Numbered from the stretch's first letter, positions 1 to 6,264 are shown. The stretch is DNA of 7,397 nucleotides from Methylococcaceae bacterium NSP1-1 (GCA_002256465.1 NQJG01000125.1:1-7397); one strand, 5' to 3'. Program-made: numbers and translations. The notes: generated by a model not told the origin, from the letters alone.

Positions 1-326
1 AACTGGGTTATCTGCTGACTCAGTAGGCCGGGGCTGATGTTTTGCAGGATTTGATGACAAATAAGCAAGCCGTTAAGTTCTTCGGTGCTGAACCATAGAC
101 CGGGCAGTTCGTAAGGCTTTTCTGTGTGTTGTTGGTCGTAGAAGTAGCCACCCCGTTTTCTGTCATACTCTAACGGAGCGTTGAGATAATTCCTTAACTC
201 TTCTATGCAGCGGGATGCGGTTGCTTTTGAACATTCCAGTTTGTCCATGATTTCCGTTAACGGAATCGGTATTCGCCGGTTGATTAAGAGACCATGTAAT
301 CGGTAAATTCTGTCGAAACGATCCAT
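1..326 (-). CDS. YafY/WYL-type transcriptional regulator, N-terminal part (cut by window edge)
   Basis: I translated this directly from the minus strand. It begins MDRFDRIYRLHGLLINRRIP and stays open for 108 codons to the left edge. Residues about 20-50 (IPLTEIMDKLECSKATASRC onward) have the spacing of a DeoR/HTH_11-type helix-turn-helix, followed by a wing-like YDRKRGGYFY near residues 59-68 and the FSTEELNGLLICHQIL stretch that precedes the WYL sensor domain in YafY-type regulators. The WYL domain itself would lie outside the window. Known members of this class bind DNA and respond to small ligands or nucleic acids. The start codon lies one base after the stop of the preceding gene (TGA-A-ATG) and has no clear Shine-Dalgarno sequence, which suggests translation coupled to that gene. 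Family assignment is fairly secure; target genes and ligand are unknown. Confidence 0.8.
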   Translation of the reverse strand, partial: MDRFDRIYRLHGLLINRRIPIPLTEIMDKLECSKATASRCIEELRNYLNAPLEYDRKRGGYFYDQQHTEKPYELPGLWFSTEELNGLLICHQILQNISPGLLSQQITQ

Positions 327-327
327 T

Positions 328-1347
328 TCATTTGGCAAAGCGTTTGCGCATATTTTTAAAACGTGTGATTAGTTCATCGCGCATCATTTTTCTGGCTATT
401 GCGTGACGCGATCCGTTTTTATCTCCTTGCACCTGATCGCTTGAACTTCGCATAGTCGAGAAGATAAGGGTGCCCTTGTTGGATATAGTGAAAGCGCCTG
501 ATATCGCCTGAGCGGCATTATAGGAATGGCCCACAAAAAACTCCCGTCTCAGGATATTGAGGCTGGCTGGTCCTCGCTCCAAAATACGATGTTCCAGCAC
601 GAAAGCCGGACGTTTATCGATTTTTCTCTTAACCCAGAAAAAACCATGCTCAATATGTAGCGACTGATTTTTAGGATAGTCCAGGAATGTGCGGAAAAGG
701 CCGGGCGCACCAGTTGCCAAAAGCTTCGAGGCCTTGGTCATGGCTTCCAAATCGCTAGCCGCACTGGTTTTTCTCCCCTTGCCACGATCATAAGAAGCAA
801 CGCCACGTATGCCCGATTTTAAATAGGCTTTCATGCGCCCGGCCAGAATATCACGATAAACCTTTGACAGCGCTTTTGCCGAAGTTTGCCCGGACGTTAT
901 GGATTTCCTGAGACTGGCAATTTCTTCGGAAGACAGGTTGAACTTATCGCCTCCGGTAAATTTTTTCAGTTGTTTAAGTTCCTCTGCGTCCGCTGACGTA
1001 AATTTTGCTTTAGCCAAGCTCGCTTCAATCTTGAGTGGATCAATACGGCCTGAGGCAATCACATTGGTATCCCCTTCGAAGACGCGTTCGGAAAGTACAA
1101 GGTCGGCGACTTTATAAGTATACATCGGCGCGAAGATGGCAAATGATTCCGCCAACATTTTATCTGTCGTTTCGGGTAGATCAGCGGTTATGATTTCGCC
1201 GGCAAACAGTTTTTTCGCATCCTCTTGTTTAAATCCGAGACTGGTAGCGATACTTGAGAGCTCGCCGAAGTCGCCATAGGCGTATCCGCTGACAGAGACA
1301 AACAGCAATACCAGAAAAATTCTGGATTTAAGAATAAGTGTGCACAT
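328..1347 (-). CDS. Exported protein of unknown function (339 aa), first gene of an operon with the WYL regulator
   Basis: I do not recognise this family. The first ~25 residues form a clear signal peptide: a basic K7/R9, a hydrophobic core (IFLVLLFVSVSG), then AYG before DFGE, so the product is likely periplasmic or surface-exposed. There is no lipobox. The mature part is rich in charged helical sequence (about 110-190). The middle holds GIRGVASYDRG (~179-189) and YPKNQSLHIEHGFFWVKRK (~224-242). The C-terminal 35 residues are strongly basic (RKMMRDELITRFKNMRKRF). No catalytic motif is evident and no cysteines remain after the signal region. The start is supported by CCGGGA about 8 nt upstream. 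It is followed after one base by the WYL regulator gene, so the two are almost certainly co-transcribed, which suggests that regulator controls or senses something linked to this protein. Function is undetermined. Confidence 0.8.
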   Translation of the reverse strand: MCTLILKSRIFLVLLFVSVSGYAYGDFGELSSIATSLGFKQEDAKKLFAGEIITADLPETTDKMLAESFAIFAPMYTYKVADLVLSERVFEGDTNVIASGRIDPLKIEASLAKAKFTSADAEELKQLKKFTGGDKFNLSSEEIASLRKSITSGQTSAKALSKVYRDILAGRMKAYLKSGIRGVASYDRGKGRKTSAASDLEAMTKASKLLATGAPGLFRTFLDYPKNQSLHIEHGFFWVKRKIDKRPAFVLEHRILERGPASLNILRREFFVGHSYNAAQAISGAFTISNKGTLIFSTMRSSSDQVQGDKNGSRHAIARKMMRDELITRFKNMRKRFAK

Positions 1348-1371
1348 GAATAATCCCGGTTAATTCAGTTG

Positions 1372-1377
1372 ATTATA
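1372..1377 (-). promoter_or_regulatory. Candidate -10 box for the exported-protein/WYL operon
   Basis: On the minus strand a perfect TATAAT lies 24 bases upstream of the ATG at 1347. I see no convincing -35 hexamer at the usual 16-18 base distance, so the assignment rests on the -10 match and position alone. The surrounding 1348-1498 interval is AT-rich and separates two divergent genes, so it must hold both promoters. Confidence 0.3.
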
Positions 1378-1498
1378 ACTGACAAGAGAGTTCGGATTTT
1401 ATTTATTGGGAATATTTCCTTTTCATAGTGCTTGTCTATGAGTTTATTAATGATTTGGATATTATGGTGCAATTTACAATAAAGTTTTAGAGTGAACT

Positions 1499-3829
1499 AT
1501 GAGAAAGGTGTTATGTGGAATACTCGGGTTAGTCAGTCTTACGGCCGTTGGAGCTACTCCGGAAAAAGATAAGCCGCTTGACCTGGGCGTCATCGATGTA
1601 GTCGGCGTTACGCCTCTGCCTGGCAGCGGTGTTGCTGCTCAAAAAATTCCAGCCAATATTCAGACTGTTACTTCAAAACAATTGGAAGAAACCCAAAGCC
1701 TGTCATTAGCGCAATACATGACCCGTTTTCTGGGTAGCGTGAGCGTCAATGAAGCACAAAGCAATCCATTGCAACCGGACATTTATTATCGCGGTTTTGC
1801 GGCGACACCTATTTTGGGTTTGCCGCAAGGCATATCGACTTATGTCAATGGCGTTAGATTTAACGAACCCTTTGGCGACTCGGTTAATTGGGACTTAATC
1901 TCTGAAAACGCGATTGACACGATGGCGTTATTCCCCGGCTCTAATCCTGTATATGGCTTGAACACGCTGGGCGGCGCCATATCAATCAAGACCAAAACCG
2001 GATTTTCAGCGCCCGGTCATCAATTTGAGGCTTATGGCGGTTCCTGGGATAGACATTCTGAAGAACTGACCAGCGGCTGGAATAATGGCACCTGGGGTTA
2101 TTTTTTAGACCTGCATAACTTTGATGAAAATGGCTGGCGGAATTATTCACCCTCAACAGCTTTACAAGGATTAGGTTCATTGAGCTGGCGTGGTGATAAA
2201 GGTTCGCTGGATTTAACCCTGGCCGCTAATGATAATAACTTGAAAGGCAATGGCGCCGTACCTGTCCAGTTACAGGAACTGGACAGAAATGCTGTTTTTA
2301 CGCATCCCGACCAGACCACAACACGCATGTTTTTTTCTGAATTGGCAGGCAGTTACGATCTGACTGATGCTGTTGAAGTCAGTGGTAATGCCTATTTTCG
2401 GCAGAATCGCATCAAAACGTTTAATGGCGATAACAGTGATTACGAAGACTGCGAACTGGAGGAAAATGCGGGCCTATTGTGTGAAGATCCCGGCGATGAC
2501 GAAGAAGTTGTGATAGATACCAACGGCCAAAATGTAGATGCTGTTGATGCTGTCGAAGGCGCAACCAATAATACCAGCCAAACCTATCAGCGCAGTCGCG
2601 GGGGTACGTTACAGTCGGTGTTTAGTCAGGATTTATTCAAACATGAGAACAATCTGACTGTCGGCGCAACCTATGATTATGCCACTGTGCATTTTGAATC
2701 GGACACAGAGCTCGCAGCTTTAACAGAAAGCAGAGGCACAATTGGCAGCGGCATTCGTGTCGATGAATCCAAAGTGCGACTGAATACCAATACAGAAACG
2801 GTGGGGGCATTTTTCACCGACAGCTTTTCCATTACAGATGCCTTGACCGCTACCATAGCCGGACGTTTTAACCATATCGGAATCAATATGGAAGACCAAT
2901 ACATCAACGATCCTGATAAAACCTTAAACGGATCGCATACGTTTGACCGGTTTAATCCCTCTGCCGGATTAACTTATCAAATTCGTAAAAATCTGGGTGT
3001 ATACGGCAGTTACAGCGAATCGACACGCGCACCGACACCGATGGAATTAAGCTGTGCCGATCCGGAAGCTCCGTGTAAACTGCCAAACTCCTTCGTTGCC
3101 GACCCGCCTTTGAAACAAGTTGTTGCAAAGACCTGGGAAACCGGTTTCAGGGGTGACCTGGATGAATTATTAGGTAAAGGTGATTTGAAATGGAATCTGG
3201 GATTTTTCCATACCATTAACAATAACGATATTATTTTTCGCCGGGACGCTTCCAGCAATATTATCAGTCAAGGCTATTTTGATAATGTCGGACAAACCCG
3301 TCGCTATGGCATAGAAGCCGGAACAACTGTAAATTACCCACAATTGTTCAGTCAGATTGACGATTGGCATTTTTCGACCAACTATACCTATTTAAACGCC
3401 ACCTTTATGAATGAGTTTGACACCGTTGATCCGCTGGACCCTTCTCAGGTCGCGGTTGTCAGTAGCGGCGACAGAATCCCGGGCATTCCGGAGCATCTCT
3501 ATAAAATGACTCTCGGTGTTGATTTATGGCAGAAAGTGTCCTTCGGTATTGACGGGATATACAGTGGCGATCAGTATTTTAGAGGCGATGAAGCCAATAA
3601 CCATAATAAATTAAGCGGTTACTGGGTGTTCAATACCACGGCAGAGTACAAGGTGAATAAGCATTTCGCCTTGTTTGGCAAGCTCAATAATATTTTCGGC
3701 ACAAACTATAACTCTTTTGGCGTTTATGGGGAGGCTTCCGAGGTATTAGGGCCTGCATTTAACGATAGCCGTTTTGTATCACCCGGCGCACCAAGGGCAG
3801 GCTGGATTGGCGTGCGTTTAAGCCTGTAA
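1499..3829 (+). CDS. TonB-dependent outer-membrane receptor, substrate unknown
   Basis: This is a complete 776-residue TonB-dependent receptor, a normal length for the family, which imports a scarce ligand across the outer membrane using energy from TonB-ExbB-ExbD. A signal peptide covers residues 1 to ~19 (ending TAVGA). A TonB-box-like VIDVVGV lies at 31-37. The plug domain runs from ~48 to ~166, with YYRGF at 96-100, YVNGVRFNEPFGDSVNWD at 115-132 and the closing GLNTLGGAISIKTK at 153-166. The rest is beta-barrel, ending in NNIFGTNYN (730-738) and a final strand GWIGVRLSL, with Leu rather than the usual terminal aromatic. Two cysteine pairs (C318/C328 and C519/C526) fall in probable extracellular loops, the first in a very acidic segment (EDPGDDEEVVID, 329-340). 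A weak ribosome site (TAGAGTG) precedes the ATG. No neighbour reveals the ligand; a metal or metal chelate is possible but unproven. Confidence 0.93.
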   Translation: MRKVLCGILGLVSLTAVGATPEKDKPLDLGVIDVVGVTPLPGSGVAAQKIPANIQTVTSKQLEETQSLSLAQYMTRFLGSVSVNEAQSNPLQPDIYYRGFAATPILGLPQGISTYVNGVRFNEPFGDSVNWDLISENAIDTMALFPGSNPVYGLNTLGGAISIKTKTGFSAPGHQFEAYGGSWDRHSEELTSGWNNGTWGYFLDLHNFDENGWRNYSPSTALQGLGSLSWRGDKGSLDLTLAANDNNLKGNGAVPVQLQELDRNAVFTHPDQTTTRMFFSELAGSYDLTDAVEVSGNAYFRQNRIKTFNGDNSDYEDCELEENAGLLCEDPGDDEEVVIDTNGQNVDAVDAVEGATNNTSQTYQRSRGGTLQSVFSQDLFKHENNLTVGATYDYATVHFESDTELAALTESRGTIGSGIRVDESKVRLNTNTETVGAFFTDSFSITDALTATIAGRFNHIGINMEDQYINDPDKTLNGSHTFDRFNPSAGLTYQIRKNLGVYGSYSESTRAPTPMELSCADPEAPCKLPNSFVADPPLKQVVAKTWETGFRGDLDELLGKGDLKWNLGFFHTINNNDIIFRRDASSNIISQGYFDNVGQTRRYGIEAGTTVNYPQLFSQIDDWHFSTNYTYLNATFMNEFDTVDPLDPSQVAVVSSGDRIPGIPEHLYKMTLGVDLWQKVSFGIDGIYSGDQYFRGDEANNHNKLSGYWVFNTTAEYKVNKHFALFGKLNNIFGTNYNSFGVYGEASEVLGPAFNDSRFVSPGAPRAGWIGVRLSL

Positions 3830-3903
3830 ATCAAGCAGTTCCAGTCTTGTTTAATTTGATGCAGAAATCTAGTAAAGTAACTACTGGGCTAAGTTTTTAA
3901 TGT

Positions 3904-3910
3904 GGGAGGA
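3904..3910 (+). promoter_or_regulatory. Strong Shine-Dalgarno serving the leader ORF rather than the main gene
   Basis: GGGAGGA lies 7 bases before the ATG at 3918, an ideal spacing. That ATG opens only a 19-codon ORF. The main ORF starts at 3958, 47 bases beyond this site, and has only a weak AAGGAA at 3942-3947, about 10 bases upstream. The reading frame of the main gene is closed by a TGA at 3919-3921, so this site cannot initiate it directly. Confidence 0.65.
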
Positions 3911-3911
3911 C

Positions 3912-3991
3912 TCGAACATGACCAAAATCATCGATAAGGAAAAGGAACGTATCGAACATGACCAAAATCGTCGATAAGGAAAAACAACGCA
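3912..3991 (+). repeat. Two tandem 40-bp units, each carrying a start codon for the QEGLA protein
   Basis: Unit 1 is 3912-3951 and unit 2 is 3952-3991. They match at 36 of 40 positions; the differences are at 3930/3970, 3944/3984, 3945/3985 and 3950/3990. Each unit contains TCGAACATGACCAAAATC. Read from its own ATG, unit 1 gives MTKIIDKEKERI and unit 2 gives MTKIVDKEKQRI. A 40-bp step is not a multiple of three, so the two ATGs are in different frames. Confidence 0.9.
3918..3977 (+). CDS. 19-codon leader ORF overlapping the start of the QEGLA gene
   Basis: The ORF starts at the first ATG after a strong ribosome site and encodes MTKIIDKEKERIEHDQNRR before TAA at 3975-3977. Its first 12 residues mirror the true N-terminus of the downstream protein; the remainder is the same repeat read in a shifted frame. 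It ends 17 bases inside the main gene, so terminating ribosomes would be close to the ATG at 3958 and could re-initiate there. It may be a by-product of the tandem duplication or a working translational leader. Whether the peptide itself matters is unknown. Confidence 0.4.
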   Translation: MTKIIDKEKERIEHDQNRR

Positions 3992-5247
3992 TTAGAAAAG
4001 TAGCACATCTGCTTTATGATGGCGCTCGCCCCGTAAGGATTCTCCGCTCTATAGACTGGCCCGCGTCAGTCAAACAAGACTTTTTTGCCAAAGGCGCAAA
4101 AGAACTGCCGGTGGTCAGCTATCCCGGCTTCGATGCGAAACCTACCATCGACATCATTCGTGAAGCGCGCCGAATGATCATTCCGATTTCTCCTATCGAC
4201 CTATGGCTTGAGCGGCAGTCGAACAGTATTGAAACCGGTGCCCGAATGCTGGCCGGCGCCGGCACTCCGGGATTTTTTGAGCATTCGCGACATGTCTACG
4301 GAGAACCGATAGAGCCTTTGCGCTTCATTCCCGCCACCCCGCTGGAACTTGCGCAGAGCGTTCAAGACGTCATCGACCAGCTCGCCCGCATTGATTTGGG
4401 TGTTGCGCCATCCGCCCATCTTTCCGCTGATGACGTGGCGAAGGAGATCCGGAAGGCGGTGAATCTACATTTCGCCGAAGATGCGCCCAAGGTCGTGCTG
4501 GTAGACACCCTATCCGCCAACGCCCTTGCCACCGCAGACAGGATCCGTATCCGCCGCGATGCCCGCTTCACCGATAGGGATGCGGCGCAGTTGCTGAACC
4601 ACGAAGCTTATATCCACGTGGCTACATCGCTCAATGGCCGCATTCAGACCGACCTGCCAATTCTGGGCGCCGGGCATCCAAGCACCACCCGCACGCAGGA
4701 GGGTCTTGCGGTGTTCTCGGAAATCATCAGCGGCACCATCGAATTGGATCGTCTGCGCCGACTGGCAGACCGTGTTTTTGCCATCCAGATGGCGATTGAA
4801 GGCGCTGATTTTTTGCAGGTGTATCACTACTTTCTTGAACGCACAGGCAATACCGATCAATCTTTCGAAAATGCCCGGCGTGTGTTTCGGGGTGGGGTGA
4901 TCACCGGCGGGGCGCCCTTCACGAAGGACGTCGTTTATATCTTCGGCCTGTTGCAGGTGAGCACTGTGATCCGGGCAATTTTCTCTGCCGGACGATCCGA
5001 CTGCTTGCGCCTGTTATTCTGTGGAAAGCTGGAAGCTCAGGACATTCCTGCACTGTGCGAGCTGGCCGCCATGGGGCTATGCAAGCCTGCCCGTTACCTG
5101 CCGCCATGGGCGAGTGACCTGCGTTCCTTACTCGCTATACTGACCTATGACACGTTTATGAACAAAATCGATCCTGCGCCGATGATGGTTGTGGTTCAGA
5201 AAATGCTGGAAAACGCACCCATTGTCGAGTTTCCGGTCGAAAAATGA
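3958..5247 (+). CDS. QEGLA-motif protein (DUF1704/TIGR02421), predicted HExxxH metallopeptidase
   Basis: This 429-residue protein carries the family signature QEGLA at 247-251 within TRTQEGLAVFSE. Databases name this family 'flavohemoglobin expression-modulating QEGLA motif protein', a weakly founded label. About 30 residues before it is HEAYIH (215-220), an HExxxH motif. With E248 this gives H215, H220 and E248 as probable zinc ligands and E216 as general base, the layout described for the related eukaryotic tyrosine carboxypeptidase MATCAP (KIAA0895L). Downstream, ENARRVFRGG (304-313) and GGAPFTKDVVYIFG (317-330) look like conserved core of the family. No signal peptide or membrane segment is visible, so it is likely cytoplasmic. 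The start must be the ATG at 3958 because the frame is closed at 3919. The body looks more GC-rich than its neighbours. The substrate is unknown and peptidase activity is inferred from the motifs. Confidence 0.88.
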   Translation: MTKIVDKEKQRIRKVAHLLYDGARPVRILRSIDWPASVKQDFFAKGAKELPVVSYPGFDAKPTIDIIREARRMIIPISPIDLWLERQSNSIETGARMLAGAGTPGFFEHSRHVYGEPIEPLRFIPATPLELAQSVQDVIDQLARIDLGVAPSAHLSADDVAKEIRKAVNLHFAEDAPKVVLVDTLSANALATADRIRIRRDARFTDRDAAQLLNHEAYIHVATSLNGRIQTDLPILGAGHPSTTRTQEGLAVFSEIISGTIELDRLRRLADRVFAIQMAIEGADFLQVYHYFLERTGNTDQSFENARRVFRGGVITGGAPFTKDVVYIFGLLQVSTVIRAIFSAGRSDCLRLLFCGKLEAQDIPALCELAAMGLCKPARYLPPWASDLRSLLAILTYDTFMNKIDPAPMMVVVQKMLENAPIVEFPVEK

Positions 5248-5267
5248 ATAATTCAAGACATCGGCAA

Positions 5268-5354
5268 ATGAACAAAACCAAAATTGCGATCGTCTGCCAA
5301 GGCCAGATATGTTCTGCACATGCTTTTGTAGTCTTACCACCTAACGAAGAGTGA
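5268..5354 (+). pseudogene. Probable 5' remnant of a patatin-like gene following the QEGLA gene
   Basis: Twenty bases after the QEGLA stop, an ATG opens a 28-codon frame beginning MNKTKIAIVCQG. That opening resembles the N-terminus of bacterial patatin-like phospholipases (typically KIAIVCQGGGSQ), which I recall as common neighbours of this family. The frame then reads QICSAHAFVVLPPNEE and stops, with no GxSxG serine motif or further homology. It looks like a gene start cut off by a rearrangement whose far side is the transposase-like fragment at 5342-5410. Only about 12 residues support the identity, so this is tentative. Confidence 0.35.
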
Positions 5355-5410
5355 GGCCAATCCGCCAAACATTGCACCAAGCCATGTTTGATACGATTCC
5401 AATGACAAAT
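5342..5410 (-). pseudogene. C-terminal fragment resembling a REP-associated tyrosine transposase (RAYT)
   Basis: The minus strand encodes ICHWNRIKHGLVQCLADWPH followed by SSL. This closely matches the conserved tail of RAYT/Y1 REP-associated transposases, which reads approximately YIHxNPVKHGLV, three residues, then ADWPxSS. After SSL the match ends, and upstream it fades into the flank of the palindromic element. The HUH catalytic motif and active-site Tyr of such enzymes are absent, so this is at most a remnant of about 23 codons. Its position some 20 bases from a REPIN-like element, the type of repeat these enzymes act on, supports the call. The assignment is from remembered family consensus. 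Confidence 0.5.
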
Positions 5411-5432
5411 AACGCGTAAGGAGTAATCCGTA

Positions 5433-5510
5433 GGGCGCATTAGCGTAGCGTAATGCGCCGTATGAATCGAGAGGCTCTCATTCGGCGGAATACGCTACGC
5501 TATTCCGCCC
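5433..5510. repeat. REPIN-like palindromic element, copy A
   Basis: The 78-bp element has two 27-bp arms in inverted orientation, 5433-5459 and 5484-5510, which match each other at 23 of 27 positions. Each arm is itself palindromic: GGCGCATTA pairs with TAATGCGCC in the left arm, and GGCGGAATA with TATTCCGCC in the right, around cores GCGTAGCG and CGCTACGC. The middle (GAATCGAGAG with CTCTCATTC) also pairs. This is the paired-REP arrangement called a REPIN. A short left flank AACGCGTAAGG (5411-5421) is also shared with copy B. Confidence 0.8.
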
Positions 5511-5534
5511 GACGCGATAGAGTATTCAAAACCT

Positions 5535-5560
5535 GATTCCCAATTTCCAGATTGGGGATC
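5535..5560 (-). terminator. Hairpin after the hsp70 fragment, possible terminator
   Basis: GATTCCCAAT (5535-5544) pairs with ATTGGGGATC (5551-5560) over 10 bp with one G-T wobble and a 6-base loop. On the minus strand it lies 16 bases after the stop of the hsp70 fragment, and a short TTTT run follows within a few bases. The T run is short, so efficiency is doubtful. The intact copy has a different-sequence hairpin at the corresponding place (6644-6669). Confidence 0.35.
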
Positions 5561-5576
5561 AACACAAATCACACCG

Positions 5577-5781
5577 CTACTCCCCAGCCCTGACATCAAA
5601 CTCAATCTTCCAGCGACCACTGTCTTTTTGCGAAACGGCTTGCAGTTCCAGTGTGCCGACTTCGGTTACTGCTGCACAAAGATGGTACGGGTACAACTTC
5701 GCCCGGTCTGCGGCCTTCTTCCGGCAGGGTAATTTCAATTTCATCCAGCTCGGACAGTTCTTCATCGGTCCAGTATTCCAG
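5577..5781 (-). pseudogene. Duplicated, frameshifted 3' end of an hsp70-family gene
   Basis: This stretch repeats the last 204 bases of the intact gene at 6690-6893 with seven substitutions and one extra base at about 5686. From its left boundary it encodes LEYWTDEELSELDEIEITLP and so on, shifts frame at the insertion, and resumes VTEVGTLELQAVSQKDSG to DVRAGE and the same TAG stop. All seven substitutions are synonymous in the Hsp70 frame. There is no start, no nucleotide-binding domain and no upstream part: homology ends at 5781, where a different inverted-repeat element begins. It is a non-functional gene tail, but its substitution pattern indicates that it diverged while still part of a working gene. 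Confidence 0.88.
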
Positions 5782-5785
5782 TGCA

Positions 5786-5855
5786 ATAGGATGGGCTGAC
5801 GTAAGGAAGCCCATCGTTCGCGATTGACAATGCTCCCTACCTCAGCCCATCCTAT
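5786..5855. repeat. 70-bp inverted-repeat (MITE/REP-like) element of a second type
   Basis: Perfect 14-bp terminal inverted repeats, ATAGGATGGGCTGA (5786-5799) and TCAGCCCATCCTAT (5842-5855), bound the element. Inside, GATGGGCT and AGCCCATC (5807-5814) form an additional 8-bp hairpin. It resembles the GTAGGATGGGTTGA-type dispersed repeats I recall from gammaproteobacterial intergenic regions. It lies exactly between the broken end of the hsp70 fragment and the stop codon of vapC, 7 bases away, and could also act as a terminator hairpin for vapBC. Only one copy is present in the window. Confidence 0.65.
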
Positions 5856-5862
5856 CGGACTG

Positions 5863-6264
5863 TTACTCGATTACCCAGTTTTCAAGTTTTAAATCGGGAA
5901 CTCTCTCAAACTCCCGTAGATTATTTGTAACCAGTGTTGCGTTTAAACTTAACGCATGGGCAGCAATCAGCATATCCATATTGCCTATCGGCGTTCCTTT
6001 GGCTTTTAAATCTGCTCTGTTTTTAGCATAAATAACCGCCGCTTTTTCATCCCAGCTATGTAATGTGGTGAGGGCGATAAATGCTTGCAATTGGATTTGT
6101 CTTGCCGTTTGTAAATGTTCAGGACTCAGGGTAACGCCAGAACAAAGCTCAGCATAGACAATCGCAGAAATATGGATTTCTTGGATATGATTAAATTTTT
6201 CCAGCAAGTAAGGCGGGTGCTTTTTTAAAATATAAACGCAAATATTGGTGTCCAGCATGACCAT
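5863..6264 (-). CDS. vapC: VapC-type PIN-domain ribonuclease toxin
   Basis: The 133-residue product is a typical single PIN domain. It opens MVMLDTN with the first acidic ligand D5, has YAEL with E39, GNMDMLIAAHAL with D97, and LVTNNLREFERV near 111-122, which supplies the last polar/acidic part of the Mg2+ site. VapC enzymes cleave RNA, commonly tRNA or rRNA, when their antitoxin is lost. The start overlaps the antitoxin stop in TAATG, and GGGAG lies 8 bases upstream, so translation is coupled. A second in-frame ATG two codons later (6258) could also serve. It lies among AT-rich sequence bounded by direct repeats, suggesting acquisition as a module. The actual RNA target cannot be told from sequence. 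Confidence 0.92.
   Translation of the reverse strand: MVMLDTNICVYILKKHPPYLLEKFNHIQEIHISAIVYAELCSGVTLSPEHLQTARQIQLQAFIALTTLHSWDEKAAVIYAKNRADLKAKGTPIGNMDMLIAAHALSLNATLVTNNLREFERVPDLKLENWVIE

Noticed and set aside
899..1117. Plus-strand frame inside the exported-protein gene.
   Set aside because: It is antisense to a longer gene with a signal peptide and operon structure; no ribosome site or recognisable sequence.
1432..1480. Sigma-70 promoter for the TonB receptor (TTGTCT with TATTAT or TACAAT).
   Set aside because: No pair of hexamers has acceptable spacing (22 or more bases, or 14), so I did not call it.
3830..3900. Terminator or promoter in the gap between the receptor and the QEGLA gene.
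   Set aside because: No stable hairpin with a T run and no convincing -35/-10 pair; only the downstream ribosome site is supportable.
4510..4900. Overlapping frames on both strands inside the QEGLA gene.
   Set aside because: They arise from high GC in the coding strand; the QEGLA and HExxxH motifs are in the main frame.
5577..5814. Two overlapping minus-strand frames here could be called as small genes.
   Set aside because: Together they are the two halves of one frameshifted copy of the hsp70 tail; neither has its own start region or independent homology.
6258..6264. vapC start at the second ATG (MLDTN) instead of the first.
   Set aside because: The first ATG overlaps the vapB stop as TAATG and has GGGAG 8 bases upstream, so it is the better choice, though the second cannot be excluded.
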